A stretch of 64,000 nt of DNA from DATAOG01 sp963782885 (GTDB lineage: Bacteria > Pseudomonadota > Alphaproteobacteria > Geminicoccales > Geminicoccaceae). Below are positions 6,924-15,069 of the stretch, piece after piece. A model generated the notes under the pieces. The model saw nothing but the letters and a program-made list of their open reading frames with translations. It ran no database searches and was not told the origin of the DNA. The DNA lies in assembly GCA_963782885.1 (NCBI GenBank), contig CAWALL010000015.1, forward strand, positions 186,001 to 250,000, read 5' to 3'. The position numbers and the translations under genes are program-made. The number at the start of each line of letters is the position of its first letter. Within the stretch, counting starts at the first letter, position 1.

Positions 6924-8321
6924 GTGGCTGATCTGAGCCGGAGGTTCGACGTGCTGGTCGCTGGCGGCGGCAACGCGGGCCTGTGCGCGGCCCTCGAGGC
7001 GCGCGCCGCCGGCGCCAGCGTGCTGGTGCTGGAAGCCGCGCCCAGATCCTATCGGGGCGGCAACAGCCGGCACACCCGCAACCTCCGCTGCATGCACGCA
7101 GCGCCGATCGACGTGCTGACCGACGCCTATCCGGAGGCGGAATACCTCGACGACCTCCTCAAGGTCACGGACGGCGCCACCGACCCGACGCTTGCCCGCC
7201 TGACGATCCGCGACTCGGCGGCCTGCACCGCCTGGATGCGGGCACGGGGCGTGCGCTTCCAACCGGCGCTCGGCGGCACCCTGCATCTCGGCCGGACCAA
7301 CGCCTTCTTCCTCGGCGGCGGCAAGGCCTTGATCAACGCCTACTATCGCGCGGCCGAGGCGCTGGGCGTCCAGGTGCTGTACGACGCCGAGGTTTCCGAC
7401 CTCGAGCTCGACAATGGCGTCTTCACCGCGGCCACGGTGGTGCACGAGGGCGCTGCCCGCCAGGTTCGGGCCAAGGTTCTGGTCGCCGCCGCCGGCGGCT
7501 TCGAGGCCAACCTCGCCTGGCTCAAGGAGTCCTGGGGCGAGGTCGCCGACAACTTCCTGATCCGCGGCACGCCCTACAACCAGGGCCGGCTGCTGCGGGT
7601 CCTGCTCGAGCGCGGGGCCAGGCAGATCGGCGACCCGAAGCAGTGCCACGCGGTCGCGATCGACGCCCGGGCGCCCAAGTTCGACGGCGGCATCGTGACC
7701 CGGGTCGACTGTGTCTCGCTCGGCATCGTGGTCAACCAGGAGGGTCGCCGATTCTACGACGAGGGCGAGGACTTCTGGCCCAAGCGCTACGCGATCTGGG
7801 GCCGGCTGGTCGCGGCGCAGCCGGGCCAGATCGGCCACGTGATCATCGACCGGAAGGCGATCGGCCGCTTCATGCCGCCGGTCTTCCCGCCGCTCCAGGC
7901 GGGCTCGATCCGCGAACTCGCGGCCAAGCTCGAACTCGACGCGGACGCGCTCGACGAAACCGTCGCAACATTCAACGCCGCGGTCCGGCCCGGGACTTTC
8001 GATCACACCCGCCTCGACGACTGCCGGACCGAGGGGCTGACGCCGCCCAAGAGCCACTGGGCGCTGGCCCTCGATGCGCCGCCGTTCTATGCCTACTCGC
8101 TCCGGCCCGGGATCACCTTCACCTACCTCGGCGTCGGGGTCGACCAGCGGGCGCGCATGCTGATGGCGGGCGGCGGGCCGTCGGCCAATGTCTTCGCGGC
8201 GGGCGAGATCATGGCGGGCAACGTCCTGGGGCAGGGTTATCTCGCCGGCATCGGCATGACCATCGGCACCGTGTTCGGGCGGATCGCCGGCCGGCAGGCG
8301 GCAGCCCATGCCCAGGGCTGA
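6924..8321 (+). CDS. tcuA: FAD-dependent tricarballylate dehydrogenase
   Basis: 465 residues. The N-terminus has the Rossmann FAD motif DVLVAGGGNAGLCAALEARAAG (positions 8-29), and later HxRNLRCMH, GGxxLGRTNAFFLGGGKALINAYY and the C-terminal FAD block AAGEIMAGNVLGQGYLAG. This is the fumarate-reductase/succinate-dehydrogenase flavoprotein family. The close match in layout and the TcuB-type gene directly after it point to TcuA, which oxidises tricarballylate to cis-aconitate. The start is GTG 6924. The stop overlaps the tcuB start by 14 bp. The substrate could be another tricarboxylate or a related acid. Confidence 0.85.
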   Translation: MADLSRRFDVLVAGGGNAGLCAALEARAAGASVLVLEAAPRSYRGGNSRHTRNLRCMHAAPIDVLTDAYPEAEYLDDLLKVTDGATDPTLARLTIRDSAACTAWMRARGVRFQPALGGTLHLGRTNAFFLGGGKALINAYYRAAEALGVQVLYDAEVSDLELDNGVFTAATVVHEGAARQVRAKVLVAAAGGFEANLAWLKESWGEVADNFLIRGTPYNQGRLLRVLLERGARQIGDPKQCHAVAIDARAPKFDGGIVTRVDCVSLGIVVNQEGRRFYDEGEDFWPKRYAIWGRLVAAQPGQIGHVIIDRKAIGRFMPPVFPPLQAGSIRELAAKLELDADALDETVATFNAAVRPGTFDHTRLDDCRTEGLTPPKSHWALALDAPPFYAYSLRPGITFTYLGVGVDQRARMLMAGGGPSANVFAAGEIMAGNVLGQGYLAGIGMTIGTVFGRIAGRQAAAHAQG

Positions 8322-9429
8322 GACGCAGGCCGAGGCCGAGCGCCTGATGACCATCTGCAACGCCTGCCGCTACTGCGAGGGCCATTGCGCGGTGTTCCCC
8401 GCGATGGAGCTGCGGCTCGCCTTCGCCGCCGCCGATCTCGACTACCTCGCCAACCTCTGCCACGACTGCGGCGCCTGCTATTACCACTGCCAGTACGCGC
8501 CGCCGCACGAATTCGCGGTCAACGTGCCACGGGTGTTCGCCGAACTGCGCGCCGAGACCTGGCACGACTACGCCTGGCCTGCTTTCCTCGCCAGCGCCTT
8601 GGCAAAAAACGGCCTCGTGACCGGACTCGTCGCCGCCGCGAGCCTCGCGCTAATCATGCTGCTGAGCCTGCTGCTGATCGAGCCCGCCGTCCTGTTCACG
8701 GCACACGCGGGCGAGGGCGCCTTCTATGCCGTGATTCCGCACGAGGTAATGGTTGGCGCCTTTGGGATCGTCGCCCTGTTCGTGCTGCTCGCGCTGCTCA
8801 TGGGCTTCCGGAATTTCTGGGCCGACATCGGCGGGACCGCAGGCGCGCGCGCGCGACCCGGCGCCCTCGGGCGCGCGGTCATCGACGTGCTGACGCTCCG
8901 CTATCTCGACGGCGGCGCTGGCGACGGCTGCACCTGGCCGACCGAGGCGCCCTCGCAGGCGCGGCGTTATTATCACCACCTGACATTCTACGGCTTCATG
9001 CTGTGCTTCGCCGCGACCGCGGTCGCGACCCTCGACCACTACGTCTTCGGCTGGCAGGCGCCCTATCCGTGGCTCAGCCTGCCGGTCGTGCTCGGCACCC
9101 TCGGCGGCCTCGGCCTGCTCGCCGGCCCCGCAGGCCTGCTCTGGCTGAAGCATCGGGCGGACCCGGCGGTCGCCGATCCACGGGCCGGCATGGGCACGGC
9201 CTTCAGCCTGCTCCTGATGCTCACGAGCCTGACCGGGCTGCTGCTGCTCGCATTGCGCGCGATGCCCGCGATGGGCGTCCTGCTCGCGGTCCATCTCGGC
9301 GTCGTGCTGGGCCTGTTCCTGATGCTCCCCTACGGTAAGCTCGTGCACGCGGTCTACCGGTTCGCGGCGCTGATTCGCTACGGGCTCGAGCGCCCTCCGG
9401 ATCAGCCAGTGGGAAAAAATCAGCCATGA
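8308..9429 (+). CDS. tcuB: Tricarballylate utilisation iron-sulfur membrane protein
   Basis: 373 residues with two [4Fe-4S] ferredoxin-like clusters at the N-terminus: C17-x2-C20-x2-C23-x3-C27 and C51-x2-C54-x2-C57-x3-C61. Behind them are about six membrane helices (for example residues 105-130, 145-170, 225-245 and 300-335). TcuB reoxidises the reduced flavin of TcuA and passes electrons to the membrane quinone pool. It overlaps tcuA at its start and the next gene by 4 bp (ATGA). The family (CitB/TcuB) is clear; the in vivo substrate pathway is inferred from TcuA. Confidence 0.88.
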   Translation: MPRAETQAEAERLMTICNACRYCEGHCAVFPAMELRLAFAAADLDYLANLCHDCGACYYHCQYAPPHEFAVNVPRVFAELRAETWHDYAWPAFLASALAKNGLVTGLVAAASLALIMLLSLLLIEPAVLFTAHAGEGAFYAVIPHEVMVGAFGIVALFVLLALLMGFRNFWADIGGTAGARARPGALGRAVIDVLTLRYLDGGAGDGCTWPTEAPSQARRYYHHLTFYGFMLCFAATAVATLDHYVFGWQAPYPWLSLPVVLGTLGGLGLLAGPAGLLWLKHRADPAVADPRAGMGTAFSLLLMLTSLTGLLLLALRAMPAMGVLLAVHLGVVLGLFLMLPYGKLVHAVYRFAALIRYGLERPPDQPVGKNQP

Positions 9430-10391
9430 AGCTCGCGATCCTCGACGACTACCAGCGGGTCGCGCTGACCATGGCCGACTGGACGCCGGTGCGGGACCGG
9501 GTCGAGATCACCGTGTTCGATCGCCATCTCGGCGCCGAGGACGCGGTCGCCGAAGCGCTCCAGGACTTCGAGATCGTCTGCATCATGCGCGAGCGCACGC
9601 CCTTTCCCGCGAGCCTGTTCGAGCGCCTGCCGAAGCTGAAGCTGCTGGTCACGACCGGCCGGCGCAACGCCGCGATCGATCTCGCAGCGGCCGGGCGTCA
9701 GGGAGTGACCGTCTGCGGCACGGGCTCGCCGGGGCATGCGGCGGGCGAGCTCGCCTTCGCGCTGATCCTGGCGCTCGCCCGCAACCTGCTCGCGGAGGCG
9801 AACTCGGTCCGGGCGGGCGGCTGGCAGGTCGGGATCGGGCGCGATCTGCATGGCGCCACGCTCGGCATCGTCGGGCTCGGCCATATCGGCGCTCAGATCG
9901 CGGGCTTCGGCAAGGCATTCGGCATGAACCTCCTGGCCTGGAGCCAGAACCTGACCGAGGCGCGCGCGGCCGAGGTCGGGGTGCGGCGGGTCGCCAGGGA
10001 CGAGCTGCTCGCGAGCGCCGATTTCGTCACCATCCATCTCCGCCTCAGCCCCAGGACCCGGGGGCTGATCGGCGCGTGCGAGCTCGGGCTGATGCGTAAG
10101 GATGCCTTTCTGATCAACACCTCGCGCGGCCCGATCGTCGATCAGGCGGCCCTGATGCGAGCCCTCGAGCAGGGCCGGATCGCGGGCGCCGCGCTCGACG
10201 TCTACGACCAGGAGCCGCTGCCGGAGGGTCACTCGCTGCGGCGCACGCCGAAAAAAAACCTGTTGCTGACGCCGCACGTCGGCTACGTGACCCGCGAGAC
10301 CTATCGGGTCTTCTATCGCGACACGGTCGATCTGGTGCAGGCCTTCCTCGACGGCCGGCCGCGGAACGTCCTGACCGGCGATACCGGTTGA
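9426..10391 (+). CDS. D-2-hydroxyacid dehydrogenase (NAD-dependent)
   Basis: 321 residues of the D-isomer-specific 2-hydroxyacid dehydrogenase family. The nucleotide-binding motif is LGIVGLGHIGAQIAGFG near residues 142-158. The catalytic Arg lies in FVTIHLRLSPRTRGLIG, the Glu in ALDVYDQEPLPEG and the His in LLTPHVGYVTRE. A FVTIHLRLSPRT-type stretch is typical of the subgroup often annotated as phosphoglycerate-dehydrogenase-like. It overlaps tcuB by 4 bp and its TGA overlaps the TTG start of the AbrB-like gene. It is thus part of a tightly coupled four-gene operon and may act on the product of the TcuAB route. The substrate is unknown. Confidence 0.85.
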   Translation: MKLAILDDYQRVALTMADWTPVRDRVEITVFDRHLGAEDAVAEALQDFEIVCIMRERTPFPASLFERLPKLKLLVTTGRRNAAIDLAAAGRQGVTVCGTGSPGHAAGELAFALILALARNLLAEANSVRAGGWQVGIGRDLHGATLGIVGLGHIGAQIAGFGKAFGMNLLAWSQNLTEARAAEVGVRRVARDELLASADFVTIHLRLSPRTRGLIGACELGLMRKDAFLINTSRGPIVDQAALMRALEQGRIAGAALDVYDQEPLPEGHSLRRTPKKNLLLTPHVGYVTRETYRVFYRDTVDLVQAFLDGRPRNVLTGDTG

Positions 10392-11470
10392 ACGACCAGC
10401 CGAGCTCCACCGCCCGATCGGCTGGCCGGCTCGGGCGGCTGCCGGCCGAGATCTGGCGGTCCGGCTCGGTGCAGGCGCTGCTGATCGGAGCGGCGGGCGG
10501 CGCGCTCTTCGATGCGCTCGGCCTGCCGGCGCCCTGGATCTCGGGCACGATGCTGGCGGTCGCGGCCGCCGCGTTGAGCGGGCTCCGGGTCGGCATGCCC
10601 GGCTGGCTGCGCCAGCTCGCCTTCATGGTCCTCGGCTTCTCGATGGGCGCCAACCTGACGCCGGCGACGCTCGCCAAGATCGTGCTCTGGCCCGCGAGCC
10701 TGTTGTTCCTGGCCGGCAGCATCACCGCGACGACGATCGTGCTCAGCGGCTATCTGCGCCTCGTCCATCGCTGGGATCCGGCGACCGCGGCGTTCAGCGC
10801 GGTGCCCGGCGCCTTCACGTACCTGCTGGCGATGGCGATGCGCAGCCGGGCCGACGTGGCGCGGGTCGCGGTCACGCAGCTGATCCGCCTTCTGGTGCTG
10901 ACCGCGGTGCTGCCGCTGCTGCTGAGCACGCTGGAGCAGGGCGCCGCCGCGCCCCGCGCCGCTCTGACCAGCAGCGCCGGACCCGTCGAGCTACTGCTCG
11001 TGCTCGCCACCTGCGGGCTGGCCGGCGGCGTCTGCGAACGGCTCAACCTGCCCGCCGGCACGCTGCTCGGCGCCATGTTCGCAAGCGCCCTGATCCATGG
11101 CACCGGCCTGTCCGATGCCCGCCTTTCGCCCGGCCTGCTGGTCCCGGCCTACATCGTGACCGGCACCTTCGTCGGGCTGCGCTTCAAGGGCGTCAACCTG
11201 CGGCTGATCCTGGAGACGCTGGTCGCGGGCCTGATCACGGTCATGCTCGGCCTGCTCGTGTCGGGCGCGTTCGCGCTCGCCGCGGCACTGCTGCTCGATC
11301 TGCCGCTCGATCAGCTGCTGCTCGCCTATGCGCCGGGCGGCGTCGACGTGATGGCGATCATGGCGCTCGCCCTCGGTCTCGACCCCGCCTTCGTCGGCGT
11401 CCACCACGCGCTGCGGTTCATGACGCTGAGCGTGGCGCTGCCGATCTGGCTGCGCCGCCACATCCGCTGA
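10388..11470 (+). CDS. AbrB-family (COG3180) membrane protein
   Basis: 360 residues with about ten membrane helices and two repeats of the family pattern GxxxxxLGLPAPWISGTMLAVA (near residues 35-57) and LNLPAGTLLGAMFASALIHG (near 218-237). The C-terminal YAPGGVDVMAIMALALGLDPAFVGVHHALRF is diagnostic of the AbrB/ammonia-monooxygenase-named family (PF05145). Members have been linked to regulation in E. coli and to transport, but the activity is not settled. The start is TTG 10388, coupled to the preceding stop. In the Salmonella tcu operon this position is taken by the TcuC transporter, so a transport role for tricarballylate-like acids is a reasonable guess, no more. Confidence 0.85.
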   Translation: MNDQPSSTARSAGRLGRLPAEIWRSGSVQALLIGAAGGALFDALGLPAPWISGTMLAVAAAALSGLRVGMPGWLRQLAFMVLGFSMGANLTPATLAKIVLWPASLLFLAGSITATTIVLSGYLRLVHRWDPATAAFSAVPGAFTYLLAMAMRSRADVARVAVTQLIRLLVLTAVLPLLLSTLEQGAAAPRAALTSSAGPVELLLVLATCGLAGGVCERLNLPAGTLLGAMFASALIHGTGLSDARLSPGLLVPAYIVTGTFVGLRFKGVNLRLILETLVAGLITVMLGLLVSGAFALAAALLLDLPLDQLLLAYAPGGVDVMAIMALALGLDPAFVGVHHALRFMTLSVALPIWLRRHIR

Positions 11471-11597
11471 CCCGTGCCCAGCGCGAGCGCTGCCCGGCGA
11501 GACCCTTGACGCCCCCGCGGGCGAGGACCATCCTCAATCCCGTGCCGTCCGGCCCGCGTTCTGCGGTCGCGCCGGGTGGTGCAGGAGGGTGGCCGGC

Positions 11598-12038
11598 GTG
11601 CCGGTGGCTCGGCGGGCAGCAGAGGTGAGACCGTGGCGTCGCTGCCTTGCGGCCTGGGTCGCCGTTCTCCTGACGATCGCGCCGTTCGCCCGGCCGGCCT
11701 TGCCGGTCACGCTGGCGCCAGCGCCTACCAGTTCCGCCGTCGCGTCCGCGACCCGTGACCAAGCGGTCGCCCCGGCAGAGCGTCCGGCGCCGCGTGTGCG
11801 GCCGGCCCAACCTTTCGACCTCGGCGTGCTGGCGCGCTGGTCCTGGCTCGAGAGCAAGCCGGGACTGTCGCCGGCCCCGCTCGCCACCGGCCGGCCGAGA
11901 ACCGCCGACCACCCGGTCGCTGCACCCGGCGCGATTCGGGCGCAGGGCGACCATCCCCGTGCTCTCTTCCATCTGAGTTCGATCGGCACCGCCCGCCGCC
12001 CGACCGGCCCACCCATCCCCGCCTCAGCCTCCGCGTAG
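11598..12038 (+). CDS. Small secreted or membrane-anchored protein, unknown
   Basis: About 147 residues from GTG 11598, chosen because an AGGAGG-type ribosome-binding site ends 9-10 bp before it; a GTG at 11589 is too close to that site. Residues 15-35 (RRCLAAWVAVLLTIAPFARPALP) look like a signal peptide or anchor. The rest is proline- and alanine-rich, with one ordered-looking piece (FDLGVLARWSWLESKPGLSPAPL). I do not recognise the family. The gene stands alone between the AbrB-like gene and two small membrane proteins. It could be spurious, but codon use and the ribosome-binding site argue for a real gene. Confidence 0.45.
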   Translation: MPVARRAAEVRPWRRCLAAWVAVLLTIAPFARPALPVTLAPAPTSSAVASATRDQAVAPAERPAPRVRPAQPFDLGVLARWSWLESKPGLSPAPLATGRPRTADHPVAAPGAIRAQGDHPRALFHLSSIGTARRPTGPPIPASASA

Positions 12039-12205
12039 CCGCTGGCCGCTCGTCAGCGGCCGCTCGCACGCCGTCCGGCCGGGCTCTGCACACGAGCATC
12101 GTCCGAGCCCCGGCAGCGCGTGGGCGTGTTCGCGATCGTCACGGTCGCGCGCGCCCCCGCCCCGCGACGGCCTTCTCTCGCTGAAGCTTCGTGGGAAACG
12201 ACGTG

Positions 12206-12619
12206 ATGTTGGTGATCGGTAGCTTTCTGGTCGGGGCCGGAGCCCTGGCCGTGGGCCTGCTGGCCCTGCTCTTCCATCATCCCCGGGCGCCGCGTTGGAC
12301 CCGGCCCGAGCTGGTCGCGATGCTGGCGACGATCCCGGTGACCGCGATGCTCGGGCTTGGTCTCGGCTACCTGCTGGCCGGCGGCTATCGCCTGCTGCAT
12401 GGGGGCGGCGACCTCTACGAGCTGAGTGCGCCGCTGGCGGCGGCGATCGTGGTCACCGCCTTGTATCAGCTGTCCGGGATCCGAGGCCGTCTCGCGGGCT
12501 ATGACGCCGCCCGCGCCGGCGCGAACCCGGCAGCGGCGGCACTCCTGATGCCCGACGAATCGCCGGGCGGGCCGGGTCTGTCCGGCCCCTCGCACCGGCC
12601 GGCACGCAAGGCCGCCTGA
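12206..12619 (+). CDS. Small three-helix membrane protein (copy 1 of a related pair)
   Basis: 137 residues from ATG 12206; GTG 12191 is an alternative. The ATG is preferred because the related gene at 12755 begins with the same ATG-TTG and a similar leader (GGGAAACGACGT here, AAGGAAGACGTC there). Helices lie near residues 2-24, 38-62 and 77-95, with the sequence PRWTRPELVAML between the first two. The C-terminal 40 residues are disordered. No known domain is recognised; it resembles the next gene in layout and in the P-x-WTR motif. Confidence 0.6.
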   Translation: MLVIGSFLVGAGALAVGLLALLFHHPRAPRWTRPELVAMLATIPVTAMLGLGLGYLLAGGYRLLHGGGDLYELSAPLAAAIVVTALYQLSGIRGRLAGYDAARAGANPAAAALLMPDESPGGPGLSGPSHRPARKAA

Positions 12620-12754
12620 GGCTGCCGGACCTCGCTCCGGGCGAGGCTCCGACGCAAGTGCACAGTCCGAAATGCAACCCCGCGTCGCGCCGGCCGCGCT
12701 GTCATTCGTGGGAGCGCGCATGCGCGCGCGGCGCCGTCTCAGAAGGAAGACGTC

Positions 12755-13096
12755 ATGTTGGCGCTTGGTGGTCTGTTGATCTGCGGCGCGCTGTTCGCGC
12801 TCGCAAGCTTTGCAACCGTCTTTCGCAGCACGCAGCCGCCCGCCTGGACGAGGTGGTCCGGCGAGCTGATCACGCTCGCGATCGTCGCCGCGTTCGCGAT
12901 CGGGCTCGCGGACTTCATTGCCGGAGTGAGCCGCGCGTACGAGGCGGGCTTGAGCCTCGTCGACCTCGGCCTGCTCGCGGCCGTGCTGGTCGCCGCCTTT
13001 GCCATCGGCCGGGGGCTCAAGCTTCGGGCGCCTGCGAGCCCCGTCCCGGGGGCGACCGAGCCGCCGGCATCCAAGCCCACGCCCCGGGCCGCGTGA
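12755..13096 (+). CDS. Small three-helix membrane protein (copy 2 of a related pair)
   Basis: 113 residues with helices near 2-22, 36-57 and 68-88. Key similarity to the preceding gene: ML-x2-G-x2-L-x-G at the start, PPAWTRWSGELITL in the first loop, a glycine-rich second helix ending G, and a third helix starting after LSLVDLGL. The protein ends in a proline-rich tail. The two genes look like an old tandem duplication. Function is unknown; the ribosome-binding site AAGGAAG is well placed. Confidence 0.6.
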   Translation: MLALGGLLICGALFALASFATVFRSTQPPAWTRWSGELITLAIVAAFAIGLADFIAGVSRAYEAGLSLVDLGLLAAVLVAAFAIGRGLKLRAPASPVPGATEPPASKPTPRAA

Positions 13097-13130
13097 TCGG
13101 GCTGCTCGAGCCGGCCACGCCAGCCGCGCC

Positions 13131-13167
13131 GCGCCGGCCGTCGATCATCGCGATTGACGGCCGGCGC
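13131..13167. terminator. Strong 12-bp hairpin between the membrane-protein gene and metZ leader
   Basis: GCGCCGGCCGTC (13131-13142) and GACGGCCGGCGC (13156-13167) are perfect reverse complements with a 13-nt loop. No T-run follows, so it would be a weak intrinsic terminator for the upstream genes at best. The right arm also contains the candidate -35 box (TTGACG) of the metZ promoter. Confidence 0.4.
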
Positions 13168-13183
13168 CGGCGCGCGCTAGGTT
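13154..13183 (+). promoter_or_regulatory. Candidate metZ promoter
   Basis: -35 TTGACG (13154-13159) and, after 18 bp, TAGGTT (13178-13183). Transcription would start about 6-7 bp later, at 13189-13190, exactly where the SAM-II aptamer begins. Such a short leader is usual for riboswitches and supports both calls. Confidence 0.55.
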
Positions 13184-13188
13184 CAGCG

Positions 13189-13250
13189 TCACGTGGTGAT
13201 TTGGGCCGGCTGGCTTGCAGGCCACGTAAAACAAGCTGCTAAAAGGTCGG
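13189..13250 (+). promoter_or_regulatory. SAM-II riboswitch upstream of metZ
   Basis: The P1 arms ACGTGG (13191-13196) and CCACGT (13222-13227) pair. The loop TGATTTG follows the first arm, and the 3' part has AAACAAG, TGCTAAAAGG, all hallmark parts of the SAM-II (metA-type) pseudoknot aptamer common in Alphaproteobacteria. It sits 60 bp upstream of metZ, a known target of this class. Binding of S-adenosylmethionine should lower metZ expression. Confidence 0.92.
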
Positions 13251-13260
13251 GTCGCAGGTG

Positions 13261-13292
13261 CGCCCTGGCTGACGGCCGGGGCGTTTTCTGTT
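13261..13292 (+). terminator. Terminator-like hairpin in the metZ leader
   Basis: CGCCCTGGC (13261-13269) and GCCGGGGCG (13275-13283) form a 9-bp stem (one G-U pair) with a 5-nt loop, followed by TTTTCTGTT. This is a classical intrinsic terminator placed between the SAM-II aptamer and the metZ ribosome-binding site (GGGGGGAG, 13293-13300). It suggests control by premature termination. Confidence 0.7.
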
Positions 13293-13309
13293 GGGGGGAG
13301 AAACCTGCG

Positions 13310-14554
13310 ATGAGCCAGGCTTGGCGGCCCCGGACCCAGGCGGTCCACGGCGGCAGCGCGCGCTCCGAGTTCGGCGAGACCTCCGAGGCCCTGTTCCTGA
13401 CCTCGGGCTTCCGCTACCGGCGGGCCGAGGATGCCGCCCAGCGCTTCGCCGGCCAGCAGCCGGGCTTCACCTACTCGCGGCTCGCCAACCCGACCGTGCG
13501 CATGTTCGAAGAGCGCCTGGCGCTGCTCGAAGGGGCCGAGGAGGCGGCGGCGACCGCGACCGGCATGGCCGCGGTCCACGCCGCGCTCGTGAGCCAGCTC
13601 AAGGCGGGCGACCGGGTGGTCGCGGCGCGCCTGCTGTTCGGCTCCTGCCATTACATCCTGACCGAGCTCCTGCCGCGCTTCGGGGTCGAGACCGTGCTGG
13701 TCGACGGCACCCATCCCGACGCCTGGGCTGCGGCCCTCGACCGGCCGACCAGGCTCGTGTTCTTCGAGACCCCGGGCAATCCGACGCTCGAGCTGATCGA
13801 CATCGCAGCGGTCGCCAAGCTCGCTCATCGGGCCGGCGCGAAGGTGATCGTCGACAACGTGTTCGCGACCGGGGTCCTGCAGCGGCCGCTCGAGCATGGC
13901 GCCGACCTCGTGGTCTACTCCGCGACCAAGCACATCGACGGCCAGGGCCGCTGCCTCGGCGGCGCCATCCTCAGCGACCGCCGGACCCGGACCGATCTGC
14001 TCCAGCCCTACCTCAAGCACACCGGCCCGGCCATGAGCCCGTTCAACGCCTGGGTCCTGCTCAAGGGCCTGGAGACGCTGGCGCTGCGGGTCGAGGAGCA
14101 TAGCCGCAACGGCCTCGCGGTCGCGCGTTTTCTCGACGATCACCCGGGCGTCGAGCGGGTCCTCCATCCGGGCCTCGAGAGTCACCCGCAGCACGCGCTG
14201 GCGCGCCGGCAGATGGCGGGCGGCGGCAACCTTTTGGCCTTCCGGACCGGCGGCGGCCGGGCACGCGCGTTTGCGGTGCTCAATCGCCTGCGCCTGATCC
14301 TGATCTCGAACAATCTGGGCGACGCCAAGTCGCTGGTCACCCACCCCGCGACCACGACCCACGAGCGCTTCAGCGCCGAGCAGCGGGCGCGGCTCGGGAT
14401 CACCGACGACCTGCTCCGGCTCTCGGTCGGGCTCGAGGACCCGGCCGATCTGATCGCCGACCTCGACCAGGCGCTGGCGGTCACGACCTCCTCCACAAAT
14501 CGTCGCGGCGGCTCAATCGACGATTGCCTCGTGGCGTCCGATGCCTCAGAATGA
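13310..14554 (+). CDS. metZ: O-succinylhomoserine sulfhydrylase
   Basis: 414 residues, cystathionine gamma-synthase fold, PLP-dependent. The N-terminus RPRTQAVHGG and TSEALFLTSGF are typical of MetZ. The PLP lysine is K207 in VVYSATKHIDGQGR, with GNPTLELIDI and D182 (VDNVFAT) before it. The C-terminal SLGD-type block reads SNNLGDAKSLVTHPATTTHERF. MetZ makes homocysteine directly from O-succinylhomoserine and sulfide. The start at 13310 follows a strong ribosome-binding site; upstream in-frame codons fall inside the riboswitch and are rejected. Control by the SAM-II riboswitch fits the role in methionine synthesis. Confidence 0.95.
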   Translation: MSQAWRPRTQAVHGGSARSEFGETSEALFLTSGFRYRRAEDAAQRFAGQQPGFTYSRLANPTVRMFEERLALLEGAEEAAATATGMAAVHAALVSQLKAGDRVVAARLLFGSCHYILTELLPRFGVETVLVDGTHPDAWAAALDRPTRLVFFETPGNPTLELIDIAAVAKLAHRAGAKVIVDNVFATGVLQRPLEHGADLVVYSATKHIDGQGRCLGGAILSDRRTRTDLLQPYLKHTGPAMSPFNAWVLLKGLETLALRVEEHSRNGLAVARFLDDHPGVERVLHPGLESHPQHALARRQMAGGGNLLAFRTGGGRARAFAVLNRLRLILISNNLGDAKSLVTHPATTTHERFSAEQRARLGITDDLLRLSVGLEDPADLIADLDQALAVTTSSTNRRGGSIDDCLVASDASE

Positions 14555-14621
14555 TCGCAATCCAGCAAAATCCAGAATAGGTCCGGTCGGGGGCAGAGGG
14601 GCTCGCTTTGCGGAGGCGACG

Positions 14622-15056
14622 ATGCGGCACCGGACTGTGCGTGACGTCATGAGTTCCAACGGGATCTGCCAGCAAGCGCCGGGGGCGAGCGTGCGCATCG
14701 CCTGCCGGCTGATGGCCGAGCATCGCTGCGGCAGCGTGCTGGTGGTCGATCGCGACCGGCTGGTCGGCATCTTCACTCAGCGGGACGCGGTCGAGCGGGT
14801 ATTCGCGTTGGGGCTTGACCCGGACCTGACCTTCCTCGGCGAAGTCATGACCGCGGAGCCGGACACGATCGGCCCGAACGAGCGGGTCGAGGACGCGATC
14901 CGGCGGATGGACGAGTTCGGCTATCGCCACCTGCCGGTGGTCGACGGCCAGCGGGCGGTCGGCGTGATCTCGATCCGCGATCTGCCGATCGAGGATCTGG
15001 CGGCCATGCACGCCGAGCTCGAATCGCGGCGCGTGATCGCCGAGCACGCCTGGTAG
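14622..15056 (+). CDS. Two-CBS-domain protein
   Basis: 144 residues with two CBS motifs. The first reads VRDVM...CRLMAEHRCGSVLVVDRDRLVGIFTQRD and the second VMTAEPDTI...AIRRMDEFGYRHLPVVDGQRAVGVISIRDL. CBS pairs bind adenosyl ligands (AMP, ATP, SAM) and sense energy state, often through interaction with another enzyme. The start ATG 14622 is preferred because of GCGGAGG 6 bp upstream. It follows metZ by 67 bp on the same strand and may be cotranscribed. A SAM-sensing role next to a SAM-riboswitch gene is tempting but not shown. Confidence 0.85.
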   Translation: MRHRTVRDVMSSNGICQQAPGASVRIACRLMAEHRCGSVLVVDRDRLVGIFTQRDAVERVFALGLDPDLTFLGEVMTAEPDTIGPNERVEDAIRRMDEFGYRHLPVVDGQRAVGVISIRDLPIEDLAAMHAELESRRVIAEHAW

Positions 15057-15069
15057 CGAGGTCGCGCGC

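Noticed and set aside
13193..13310. An N-terminal extension of MetZ.
   Set aside because: The upstream codons lie in the SAM-II riboswitch and terminator hairpin, and the strong ribosome-binding site belongs to ATG 13310.
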